Positions 43,620-50,966 of a stretch of DNA of 50,966 bases are shown piece by piece (within the stretch, counting starts at the first letter, position 1; each line of letters starts with the position of its first letter). Made by a program: the position numbers and the translations under genes. The stretch covers positions 1-50,966 of the forward strand of contig JAGQVE010000028.1 of assembly GCA_020438105.1 (NCBI GenBank). Reading direction: 5' to 3'. The stretch comes from Bacteroidales bacterium (lineage in GTDB: Bacteria; Bacteroidota; Bacteroidia; Bacteroidales; JAADJA01). The notes beneath the pieces were generated by a model. That model searched no databases. It was not told the DNA's origin and saw nothing but the letters and a program-made list of their open reading frames with translations.

Positions 43620-44702
43620 CTACTCATTTTCGGAGCTTGTAATTTCAGGTAGCTTTTTGTTTTTTGGTAATTCCGAAAATAAAATCGCATACACACCGCT
43701 CTCTTTGCGACTTTCAAGGATGATCTTGGCTACACCTACAATTGGAATAAACAGGATCATTCCGCTAACTCCCCAAATCATACCGCCAATGATAATGGCT
43801 ACAAATACTGCAAAAGCATTGATTTTTAGTTTGTCGCCTACGATCATCGGCCGGATTACATTGTCCTGCAAAAAGTTCATAACGAACAGGGCCACAAAAA
43901 TCAATAGAGGGATGAGCATGTTTTCTTTGGTGATTATGGCAAACATCATGATAATTGCTAGTCCTATGGGGTTCCCGATGAAGGGTATAAGATTTAACAA
44001 GGCCAGGAAAACAGCCCAGAAAAGCGCAAATTTCAATCCGAAAACGAGAAAGACCACAAAGTTCATGGCTGCCGAAATGAGTGTTAAAATAACCAGCCCG
44101 AATATATAACTCCTGATCAGGTCAAGCGATTTGTTAAACCGGTCACGGGCCAGGGCGAGGCGTTCTTCACGCTTGAATTTTTCAACATAAAAATGAATAA
44201 TCAGTTCACGGTAATACAATATGAAAAACATATAAAACATGATCAGGATGATATTCCAGAGATTGAGCCCAATGCCTGAAATTGTATTCATGATCAAATC
44301 ATTGTGTTGATTTGCCCACTCACTGATATACGCTTTGTCGATATGATCAGGAATGGCAATACCATATTTTTTAAGTGAATTGGAGATATCCTCCAAACGT
44401 TCCGACATGGTACCCATCATTCCCGGCAGATCATTGAAAATATGGTTAAGTTCAATGTAGAAAAACCAGGCAATGGCAATAAGGACAACAAGCAATGATA
44501 AAAGGAACAGGGTGTTGATTAGTGTGCGTGGTATTTTTACTTTTTCTTCCATATGGGTAAGAAAGCGGTAGCTTGCAAGGGCGATCAACAATGCCCATGC
44601 GAGTGGAACTAAAAATGATTTTCCTACTACCATTACGATCACGATGAGGGTGGCAATTACGAGTCGGGCTGTGGTTTTAAGTAAATTACTCTGCGTTTCC
44701 AT
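43620..44702 (-). CDS. AI-2E family transporter (PerM/TqsA-like)
   Basis: A 360-aa inner-membrane protein with seven to eight helices. The central soluble part follows two N-terminal helix pairs, and the family core GLKFALFWAVFLALLNLIPFIGNPIGLAIIM (in two pieces) with the conserved NLIPxxGxPIG is present, followed by NVIRPMIVGDKLKINAFAVFVAIIIGG. Named for TqsA-type AI-2 exporters, but most members are general permeases of unknown substrate. It opens a likely operon with AsmA, TamB and TamL. Confidence 0.87.
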   Translation of the reverse strand: METQSNLLKTTARLVIATLIVIVMVVGKSFLVPLAWALLIALASYRFLTHMEEKVKIPRTLINTLFLLSLLVVLIAIAWFFYIELNHIFNDLPGMMGTMSERLEDISNSLKKYGIAIPDHIDKAYISEWANQHNDLIMNTISGIGLNLWNIILIMFYMFFILYYRELIIHFYVEKFKREERLALARDRFNKSLDLIRSYIFGLVILTLISAAMNFVVFLVFGLKFALFWAVFLALLNLIPFIGNPIGLAIIMMFAIITKENMLIPLLIFVALFVMNFLQDNVIRPMIVGDKLKINAFAVFVAIIIGGMIWGVSGMILFIPIVGVAKIILESRKESGVYAILFSELPKNKKLPEITSSENE

Positions 44703-44822
44703 ATTGTACTATTAGCGGTTTGTTTTGAAAAACTAAAATTATAAGTAAATATCCTGCCATTTTGAGCCATTCAAATACTGTGAAATAAGCTGGAAAAATA
44801 TCTATATTTTTATAAAAATAAG

Positions 44823-45713
44823 CTAATTTGCAAGTTCTACTACCAAATAATTGGTTTCCTGCCAAAATTTGAGCTTATCAGAGATTCCCAGGATTACCTT
44901 TCCTTTATCAGTATAATTAAATTCATAACTGCCCTCTGCATGGGGAGTGATAAGGCTGGCATTTTTTGCATCAAATTCAAAAATGTCGGTATCCCTGATA
45001 TCGATGGGCTTGATATATTCCACCGGGGCATCTGAATTTAGCATTTTTACCCTGCCAATTCCTATAAACCCACCTTCCTGTTCAATGATGCCCATGTCCA
45101 GCAGTTGTTTCGAAGTGCCGGCAACATAAAACCCGGTATTGATGATTTCAAGCAGCACGTCCGAATATTCTTTTTGCCTGCTGTATGCTTCACCAAGGGC
45201 AGCAATGGTTAATCCTTTGGAAATGACAACCTGATGCAGGTTTTCAATTTCAAGGTCGCGTTCAACAACGGTGCGTGCAAGGTCGTGGGTTTGGTTTTCG
45301 AGTTCATGAATTTGCTGATGGCTATCAATATTGTCGCGGCGCAGCATATTCATGGATTTGCTCATGTGGGCAATTTTCTGTTTGGCATTGGCATTCATTT
45401 CGTGCAGGTGGCGCAGGTGCATATCAATTTCTGCCTCCACGCTGGCATCGTTTCCAAAAGCCTCCGACTTAATTTCAACGAGTTGTTTTGTTTCATCAAT
45501 TGCAGCCAGTTGAGCTTCAATATCCTGTAAAGTTTGATGGTAATTTACCATCGACATTTCCATTTGATAAGTGCCATCAGCAAGTAAGTTGTTTTCTTTT
45601 TCAAGGGCTTCAATTTTAGCTTTGAGTGCCTCGTTTTCCTGTTTTGTGTTGCTGTTACATGCAGTGGCAAGGGCGAAGATAAAAATGAGGGTGATAAGTT
45701 TTAAATTCATCAT
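44823..45713 (-). CDS. Coiled-coil lipoprotein of unknown function
   Basis: About 297 aa with signal and lipobox (ATAC, Cys about 19). Residues about 22-160 are Glu/Lys/Leu-rich and strongly coiled-coil (NEALKAKIEALEKENNLL, RDLEIENLHQVVISKG), then a mixed C-terminal domain (EGSYEFNYTDKGKVILGISDKLKFWQETNYLVVELAN in pieces). No family was recognised. The longer frame from 45773 runs into the terminator of the upstream barrel gene, so the ATG at 45713 (MMNLKLITL) is used. Confidence 0.65.
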   Translation of the reverse strand: MMNLKLITLIFIFALATACNSNTKQENEALKAKIEALEKENNLLADGTYQMEMSMVNYHQTLQDIEAQLAAIDETKQLVEIKSEAFGNDASVEAEIDMHLRHLHEMNANAKQKIAHMSKSMNMLRRDNIDSHQQIHELENQTHDLARTVVERDLEIENLHQVVISKGLTIAALGEAYSRQKEYSDVLLEIINTGFYVAGTSKQLLDMGIIEQEGGFIGIGRVKMLNSDAPVEYIKPIDIRDTDIFEFDAKNASLITPHAEGSYEFNYTDKGKVILGISDKLKFWQETNYLVVELAN

Positions 45714-45750
45714 GATCAATGTTTTGTTATAAAAAAGGTAATTTGTTTTG

Positions 45751-45796
45751 CAAAAATAAAGATTGGCAACCATAACTTAACATTACGTTGCCAATC
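45751..45796 (-). terminator. Terminator of the PorT-like gene
   Basis: Perfect 10-bp arms GATTGGCAAC (45761-45770) and GTTGCCAATC (45787-45796) with a 16-nt loop; on the minus strand the stem is followed by TTTATTTTTG. It separates the barrel gene from the coiled-coil lipoprotein gene. Within the T-run, minus-strand TATTTTTG (45758-45751) could also be the -7 box of the latter. Confidence 0.7.
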
Positions 45797-45817
45797 CATC
45801 CATATTTATTTATATAT

Positions 45818-46405
45818 CTAAAACCTGAGTCGAATACCGAGATTCCACCACCATGCGTGATTTTTAGCTTCATTCGGATCCTCTTTGAAAACCTGGGTCA
45901 GTCCCCATTCATGTCCAATATCAAGGAAAAGGAGCCATACATCTATTCCTGCACCTGCATCAACACCCCAAATCAAGTTGTTGAAATCTTCTTTGTCGAG
46001 ATCTGTATCATCAGTTTGAATTTTAGTTACCCACGACATCGACGGCCCACCAAAAACGCGCAACCCGAAAATGTTTTCTTCATCACCGCCGATGATTTGA
46101 TATCCTGCAAATACAGGAATTCTGATAGCACTGATGTTGTTGTCAAAATCAATTTCTGTATCATTTTTATGTACCAGGTTCGTACTCATTTTTGTAAAAA
46201 AGATCCCTGGTTCGAAATAGAGCTTTTTGCCAAATTGTATGCTTCCTCCCAACTGAAAGCCAATACGGGCTGATTGATTAAAATTTTCCGGATCATTGGA
46301 TAATCTTGACAGATTTAAACCAAAGGTTGGTTTAATTTCAAACTGTGCTTGCAGGAACAAAAAGGTACCAAGCACCATAGCAAATGTTAATAATGTTCTT
46401 TTCAT
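45818..46405 (-). CDS. PorT-like outer-membrane beta-barrel protein
   Basis: A 195-aa protein with a signal peptide (LTFAMVLGTFLFLQAQ) and a small eight-strand-type barrel: FEIKPTFGLNLSRLS, ARIGFQLGGSIQFGKKLYFEPGIFF (pieces), IRIPVFAGYQ, terminal aromatic NLGIRLRF. It fits the Bacteroidota 'outer membrane beta-barrel 2/PorT' group, whose individual roles are mostly unknown. It has its own terminator, and a distant -7 box (TACTTTTG, minus, 46570-46563) may drive it. Confidence 0.8.
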   Translation of the reverse strand: MKRTLLTFAMVLGTFLFLQAQFEIKPTFGLNLSRLSNDPENFNQSARIGFQLGGSIQFGKKLYFEPGIFFTKMSTNLVHKNDTEIDFDNNISAIRIPVFAGYQIIGGDEENIFGLRVFGGPSMSWVTKIQTDDTDLDKEDFNNLIWGVDAGAGIDVWLLFLDIGHEWGLTQVFKEDPNEAKNHAWWWNLGIRLRF

Positions 46406-46767
46406 TTTGGTAATTTTTATTTGTGATTAAACATTTATTAAAAGCATGTAACTAATAGCTATCGGGATTTCATTTCCCGGTTTTCTTTTTGATCTCTTAA
46501 ATGTCAGATAATAATTCTTTAGCCTGGTATTTCCAAAACAGTTTTCGTTTTGGATTGGTTTACAAAAGTAAAACAATCCCTGCCATTTAGTAGGTGATAA
46601 AAAGTGAACAAACGCATTTTTAAGTAATAAAATACCGAATTGTGAAAACATCATTTTACGTAATATTTACCATTCAATCCGCTGAAAAACAGGATAAAAA
46701 TTCACCGGCACAGATCGATTTTATTCCATTGGGCCTCATGAAATTAATTTTACAATGTATTAGCACG

Positions 46768-46775
46768 TATCTTTG
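46768..46775 (+). promoter_or_regulatory. Candidate -7 box of the MscS gene
   Basis: TATCTTTG matches TAnnTTTG exactly, 30 bp before the ATG at 46805. The -33 position has no TTG. Confidence 0.35.
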
Positions 46776-46804
46776 TAATTGTAATAAGAGGAAACAGTTG
46801 CAAC

Positions 46805-49225
46805 ATGAAAAAATTCTTCAACTCATTTTTATTACCGGCCTTGTTTGCCATTTTTATTTTGGCTGTTCAAACATTGTTCGGTCAGCAGGAGAACGAGGCA
46901 CCCCAGAAGGAGGTTGAGTCCAAACAGCCCAATCTTACCAATCTCAATTATGAAATTGGCAAAGTGGAGATCGCCTATAAGAAATATGAGTCAGGTTTGA
47001 ATAAAACCGGCGAGGTAGCCGTTGTTAGTGCATCTTTTTCAAAATATGAAAGTTTCCTCAAGGAGGAAGCTGCTGATTTTAGAGGATTTAACCCCAATAA
47101 TCTTTCTAAATTTTTTCTTGAAAGTTCGTATCGATTATGGGAAGGTTATTCAAAAAAACTGACTATCTGGGAGGATCAGGTCAATTCAAAACTTGTTGGC
47201 GCCCAGCAGCAACTGGATGAGATAAATTCTACCATCGAAACCTGGACCGAAGTTAGTAAGAGTGATTATATGCAGGATGAGCCAAAGGAGTTCAGGAAGC
47301 GTGTGAGTAATGTTTTAGGCCAGGCTATTACCTTTCGCGACCGATATTCGGCCTATGCCAGCGACTTAATTCTGCTCGAAGACCGGATATCAGAGGGGCA
47401 AACCTATTGTAATAATATCATTGCTGATGTTATACAATTACAGAAAAACAGACAGGACAGCCTGATGATTGCTTCGGAGCCGGCTATCTGGAATATTAAA
47501 CTTAATGCGGAAGATTTTTCAACTCCCTTAAAACGTTTGAATAAGTTTCGCCATGAAAATTCTAAAACGCTCAGAAACTACCTGGAAACAAAAGACTTCA
47601 CTTCAGTAATTTTGATTGAGTTGTTCGTATTGATCCTGTTTTTTGTTGTTCGCAGGGCATATAACCGAAAAGGTTTTGATGATTCAGTGGTGGGTTTTAA
47701 AAACAGCCAGCGAATTTTCGTGGCCCATCCTTACTACGCTATAATCGTCTTGATGTTTGTTGGATTTCACCTGAACTCGCCCTATTATCCCCTGCTGGTT
47801 AATTACATACTCAGTCTTGTTTCATTGTATGCGGTTCGCTTTATTCTTCAGGAATTTACCGATCAACGCACCGTTAAATACATTGACGGACTTTTGCTGC
47901 TTTTTGTACTTAATATTTTTGAAATTGTATTGTGGTATTTTGGCGATATAGCAAGGTTATTTCTGCTTTTTGAAGCAGGCGCCGGCTTATTTATCATGTC
48001 GCGATTTGTGCAGCGGGTGAAATTAAAAGGCATTTTTAAGGAAGATAGCTTCCGCAGAGGCATCGCTGTGCTTGCTATATTCTCAAGTGTATTGTATGCC
48101 CTGGCAATTTTGATTAACCTGGTGGGATTTTTAGACCTCACAGTTCTTCTGCTCAAAATGGCCATACGGGTACCCGAAGTATCCATTGTTTTGTTTGGTA
48201 TTTATAAAATTCTTACCATATTTTTCAGGTCGTTGATAGCCCTCGGGCGGGCATCCAAAAATCAGCATCTGATGATCTATTGGGATAACCTCGAAAAAAG
48301 AGTGATACAAGTGTTGGGAATTACCGGGGTGTTTTACTGGTTCCTGGCTTTTACTATTTCACTTGAAGTTTCAAGGGAGGTTTTTGATGCAATAGGAAAT
48401 TTCCTGACGAAGGAGCGCAATATTGGAACCCTGCAAATGACTTTTGGTAGTATACTGGCGCTGGTGTTTATTTTACTTGGCACCTACCTGGTGGCAGGCT
48501 TGCTTAAGGTGCTCATCGAAAGTGTTATCCTGCGCAATTCAAAATTGCCAAGAGGAGTGCCTGCTGCTATTTCAATTACCATTCGGTATTTTCTGATTAC
48601 CCTCGGAGTTTTGTTTGCATTGTCAGCGGCAGGTATCGAACTTGGCAAATTCAGCATACTAGCCGGGGCACTTGGTGTAGGTATTGGTTTTGGCTTACAA
48701 AACATTGTGAACAATTTCATTTCAGGACTGATCCTGATCTATGAGCGACCCCTAAATGTGGGTGATACCATTGAGATCGAGAATTTGCTGGGACAGGTCA
48801 ACCGTATCGGGATCCGGTCAAGTAATGTAAAAACATATGATGGGGCTGAAGTGGTGGTCCCCAATGGAAACCTGATCAGTAACCAGTTGATCAACTGGAC
48901 TCTTTCAGACAACCAGCGCCGTATTGAGATCAGGGTGGGGGTGTCGTATGGATCGGATCCCAACGTAGTTCTTGAATTGCTGGTAAAAGTTGCCAAAGAC
49001 AATGAAAATGTTCTGAAAGAACCTGAACCATTTGCCTTGTTTGAAGAATTTGGCGACAGCTCCCTGAATTTTCGGCTATTGTTCTGGGTACCCTATGATA
49101 TCGGGATTAGCACCAAAAGTGATGTGGCCGTTGGTATTTTCAACATATTTAAAGAACATGGTGTTGAGATCCCATTCCCTCAGGTGGATTTGCATGTAAA
49201 ATCTGATGCAACAAAAAAACCATAA
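46805..49225 (+). CDS. Large mechanosensitive channel, MscS family
   Basis: An 806-aa MscS-like channel. A signal peptide (FAIFILAVQTLFGQQ) leads to a periplasmic helical domain (about 25-260), then a bundle of about eight extra membrane helices (about 268-560), and the MscS core: pore helix GVGIGFGLQNIVNNFISGLIL, beta domain YERPLNVGDTIEIENLLGQV and C-terminal alpha/beta domain (PNGNLISNQLINWT). The layout resembles MscK/MscM-type channels that release solutes on osmotic downshift. Single-gene unit, followed by the TAXI gene after 82 bp. Confidence 0.9.
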   Translation: MKKFFNSFLLPALFAIFILAVQTLFGQQENEAPQKEVESKQPNLTNLNYEIGKVEIAYKKYESGLNKTGEVAVVSASFSKYESFLKEEAADFRGFNPNNLSKFFLESSYRLWEGYSKKLTIWEDQVNSKLVGAQQQLDEINSTIETWTEVSKSDYMQDEPKEFRKRVSNVLGQAITFRDRYSAYASDLILLEDRISEGQTYCNNIIADVIQLQKNRQDSLMIASEPAIWNIKLNAEDFSTPLKRLNKFRHENSKTLRNYLETKDFTSVILIELFVLILFFVVRRAYNRKGFDDSVVGFKNSQRIFVAHPYYAIIVLMFVGFHLNSPYYPLLVNYILSLVSLYAVRFILQEFTDQRTVKYIDGLLLLFVLNIFEIVLWYFGDIARLFLLFEAGAGLFIMSRFVQRVKLKGIFKEDSFRRGIAVLAIFSSVLYALAILINLVGFLDLTVLLLKMAIRVPEVSIVLFGIYKILTIFFRSLIALGRASKNQHLMIYWDNLEKRVIQVLGITGVFYWFLAFTISLEVSREVFDAIGNFLTKERNIGTLQMTFGSILALVFILLGTYLVAGLLKVLIESVILRNSKLPRGVPAAISITIRYFLITLGVLFALSAAGIELGKFSILAGALGVGIGFGLQNIVNNFISGLILIYERPLNVGDTIEIENLLGQVNRIGIRSSNVKTYDGAEVVVPNGNLISNQLINWTLSDNQRRIEIRVGVSYGSDPNVVLELLVKVAKDNENVLKEPEPFALFEEFGDSSLNFRLLFWVPYDIGISTKSDVAVGIFNIFKEHGVEIPFPQVDLHVKSDATKKP

Positions 49226-49247
49226 TCTTAGTATATGTTTTTTAAAG

Positions 49248-49276
49248 TTGTCATTTGTAGTTGTTTGCTACTTTTG
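49248..49276 (+). promoter_or_regulatory. Promoter of the TAXI binding-protein gene
   Basis: TTG (49248-49250), 18-bp spacer and TACTTTTG (49269-49276) form a good Bacteroidota promoter, 31 bp before the ATG. Confidence 0.55.
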
Positions 49277-49307
49277 TGTGGATTAAACTCAATTAAATCA
49301 TTAAATT

Positions 49308-50207
49308 ATGAAAAATAAAATTACCTTTTTAATGCTGGCACTTATGCTGGTAATCTCCGGTTTTACATTTGCCCAAATTACAATTTTATCCGGGCCAGAA
49401 CAAGGTTCTTACTATACCATTGCCGGTGATATTGTTAAAGCAGTTGCGCCCACTCTTGGAACTCCAATAATCAACAAACCAACAAGTGGCGCTGCCTATA
49501 ATTTTGAACAACTTGCCGATCCTGAATCACCTTATAAAATTGCATTGATCCAATCGGATTACCTGTTTTACATGCAGGCAATGGACAGCCGCGATAACAC
49601 CGAAAAGACAAAAAATTTCAAAGTTGTTCTTCCGCTGGCCAATGAGGAAATCCATTTGGTTACCAAAGCTCAAAACGGCATTATGGGATTGCAGGATTTA
49701 AACGATAAAACTGTGGCTATCGGTACCATTGATCAGGGAACCTATGCCACTGCCAACCTGATCAAAGACCGGTCGGAAGTTTACTGGACCTCAAGGAATA
49801 TTCATTTCGATCAGGCCATGAATGATTTACACATGGATCATATAGATGCTTTCTTTTTTGTGGGATCGGCTCCTGTTGCAAAACTTGACCTCAATCCACA
49901 GGCTATGGCTGACGATCTGGCGCTGGTGCCGCTTGAGGATTTTAACGGATGGGCAAGGTATTACCAAAATGATACTATTTTTGCCGGTGAATACAAATGG
50001 CTTGAGCAGGACGTACCTACTTTCGCCGTGAGGACATTACTGGTAGTAAATGAAGCCAAGCTTACTCCGGATGATAAAAACAAAATTCTGAAACTGAAAA
50101 TGGCCATCCAAAACAAGTTTGATGAACTCAAAATGAATGGTCACCCCAAATGGTCTGAAGTCGACTTTTCAGATTGGGATGAAACCGACTGGCCACTGTT
50201 TAAATAA
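49308..50207 (+). CDS. TAXI family TRAP solute-binding protein (orphan)
   Basis: A 299-aa periplasmic protein with a signal peptide (LALMLVISGFTFAQ). ITILSGPEQGSYYTIAGDIVKAV is the TAXI family start; LQDLNDKTVAIGTIDQGTYATANLI and DAFFFVGSAPVAKL follow the usual order. TAXI proteins bind small anions (for example glutamate-like or 2-oxo acids) and feed fused TRAP permeases. No permease gene is adjacent in this window, so it may work with a distant transporter or as a receptor. Confidence 0.85.
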   Translation: MKNKITFLMLALMLVISGFTFAQITILSGPEQGSYYTIAGDIVKAVAPTLGTPIINKPTSGAAYNFEQLADPESPYKIALIQSDYLFYMQAMDSRDNTEKTKNFKVVLPLANEEIHLVTKAQNGIMGLQDLNDKTVAIGTIDQGTYATANLIKDRSEVYWTSRNIHFDQAMNDLHMDHIDAFFFVGSAPVAKLDLNPQAMADDLALVPLEDFNGWARYYQNDTIFAGEYKWLEQDVPTFAVRTLLVVNEAKLTPDDKNKILKLKMAIQNKFDELKMNGHPKWSEVDFSDWDETDWPLFK

Positions 50208-50543
50208 AAATATTATTTTGTAAAGATGGCAGCTTGTATCTATTGGTGCGGGCTGTTTTTTTTTGTTTGAAGGAGTCTGGCTCGAGTTTCTAATGTTGCT
50301 GGCTTTTGCATAAAGCTGACTTCGACTCCGCATGCCTGAATCGGCAGACAGGCTCAGTCAGCGGGTACCGGATGCATTAAACAGCGAATATTGATCGCTC
50401 ATTGAGCCTGCCTGCCTGAGGTAGGCGGAGTCGAAATGAGCTAAATGATATAATATTTCTTGAGGAGAGTTTAATGAATCAAGATTAGTTATTTAAATTC
50501 GCTATTTTTGAATTAATCAATCATAAACCAAAGTCAGAGAAAG
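50208..50543. repeat. Hairpin-rich intergenic region before the GIY-YIG gene
   Basis: Two large imperfect hairpins: 50315-50362 (outer arms GCTGAC/GTCAGC, inner GCCTG/CAGGC) and 50397-50441 (outer GCTCATT/AATGAGC, inner CCTGCCT/AGGCGG). They are related to each other in inverted orientation: ACTTCGACTCCGC in the first equals the reverse complement of the second's end except for a base or two. No gene is seen. A weak GCAGC...GCTG stem with a T-run at about 50229-50262 could terminate the TAXI gene. Confidence 0.75.
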
Positions 50544-50858
50544 ATGCCAAAAGGTTTTATGTATATTCTGAAATGCGATGATGGTTCGTATTATACGGGT
50601 AGTACTGTTGATCTGGAAAACCGGCTTAATCAACACCTTAAAGGAAAAGGATCAGTGTATACCAAAACCAGGCTTCCGGTTGAACTGATCTACTATGAAA
50701 TTTATCCCCGGATTGACCAGGCCTTTTATCGTGAAAAGCAGGTGCAGGGCTGGAGTCGGAAGAAGAAACAGGCATTAATGGATGGGAAGTTGGGAAATCT
50801 ACCCGGTCTTGCAGCTTGTAAAAATGATAGCCATTTTAAGAATTTTGAAAAGGGGTGA
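50544..50858 (+). CDS. GIY-YIG nuclease (UPF0213/YhbQ-like)
   Basis: A 104-aa nuclease domain of the small GIY-YIG group. Visible are MYILKCDDGSYYTGSTVD (the GIY and YIG equivalents are MYI and YTG), Arg27, His31 in NQHLKGKG, and the metal-binding Glu64 in FYREKQVQGW. It should nick or cut DNA; single-domain members have unclear roles. A C-terminal tail (about 84-104) exceeds the usual family length. Hairpin repeats lie on both sides. Confidence 0.85.
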   Translation: MPKGFMYILKCDDGSYYTGSTVDLENRLNQHLKGKGSVYTKTRLPVELIYYEIYPRIDQAFYREKQVQGWSRKKKQALMDGKLGNLPGLAACKNDSHFKNFEKG

Positions 50859-50894
50859 GTGGAGAGGATTGTTGGCTTTAGGTATGGCTTAATA

Positions 50895-50966
50895 CTGGCT
50901 TCGGGTTTGGTATAGTGCTGACATCAACTCCGCTTTATTGCTGACTTCGACTCCGTTTTATTGCTG
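50895..50966. repeat. Tandem short repeats downstream of the GIY-YIG gene, cut by the window edge
   Basis: TGCTGAC-(A/T)-TC-(A/G)-ACTCCG-(C/T)-TTTATT recurs from about 50916 and 50939, and a third unit begins at 50961 at the window end. The core GCTGACTTCGACTCCG is the same as the arm of the hairpin at 50315, so the repeat family flanks the nuclease gene on both sides. Confidence 0.75.

Noticed and set aside
46642..46917. A 91-aa frame overlapping the start of the MscS gene
   Set aside because: It overlaps the signal peptide region of MscS in another frame and shows no family features.

Overview
The window looks like a chromosomal segment of a Bacteroidota member, probably a Bacteroidales/Marinilabiliales-type environmental bacterium. 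Reasons: moderate to low G+C; promoter -7 boxes of the Bacteroidota form TAnnTTTG with few strong Shine-Dalgarno sites; many lipoproteins with a Cys lipobox; a tmRNA tag ending NYALAA; a TamL-type lipoprotein Omp85 next to a giant TamB; a PorT-like barrel; and dispersed short palindromes common in this phylum. No phage, plasmid, CRISPR or secretion locus is visible. The genus cannot be named from sequence alone.

Layout. 1-5.3 kb: the 3' part of a GH53 galactanase, a TetR regulator, two tandem DUF1254/DUF1214 lipoproteins, an outer-membrane-protein-like remnant and an HdeD-like membrane protein. 5.3-6.4 kb: tmRNA (ssrA, minus strand) with repeats on both sides. 6.4-12.3 kb: an FN3 lipoprotein, a sigma-54 response regulator without a DNA-binding domain, divergent from it a LolD-like ABC ATPase across a palindromic promoter, and a 993-aa exported protein built of about fifteen 57-aa repeats. 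12.3-18.9 kb: a cation/proton antiporter, a flavin reductase, a class V aminotransferase, an NfeD-like/flotillin pair and YjbQ. 18.9-25.5 kb: an exported hypothetical protein, a YdeI-like protein, a Y1 (RAYT-type) transposase between two REP arrays, a type I pullulanase lipoprotein and an M1 peptidase. 25.5-27.9 kb: a four-gene minus-strand operon (membrane protein, XRE regulator, DUF4395, double C_GCAxxG_C_C protein). 27.9-32.2 kb: a class D beta-lactamase coupled to a membrane protein, then VOC and SRPBCC genes divergent from a DJ-1/AraC regulator. 32.2-44.7 kb: TraB/GumN, TamL, TamB, AsmA and an AI-2E family permease. 44.8-51 kb: a coiled-coil lipoprotein, a PorT-like barrel, an MscS channel, an orphan TAXI binding protein and a GIY-YIG nuclease flanked by hairpin repeats.

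How it fits together. The largest functional block concerns the cell envelope: AI-2E permease > AsmA > TamB > TamL are colinear and closely spaced or overlapping, consistent with outer-membrane protein or lipid assembly, with the flotillin/NfeD pair, MscS and LolD-like ATPase adding to the theme. The most system-like uncharacterised items are the Cys-rich four-gene operon with its own candidate operator, the REP/RAYT module with two duplicated arrays, the repeat invasion around ssrA, and the GIY-YIG gene embedded in hairpin repeats. Functional statements rest on recognised motifs and gene order; no database search was possible.
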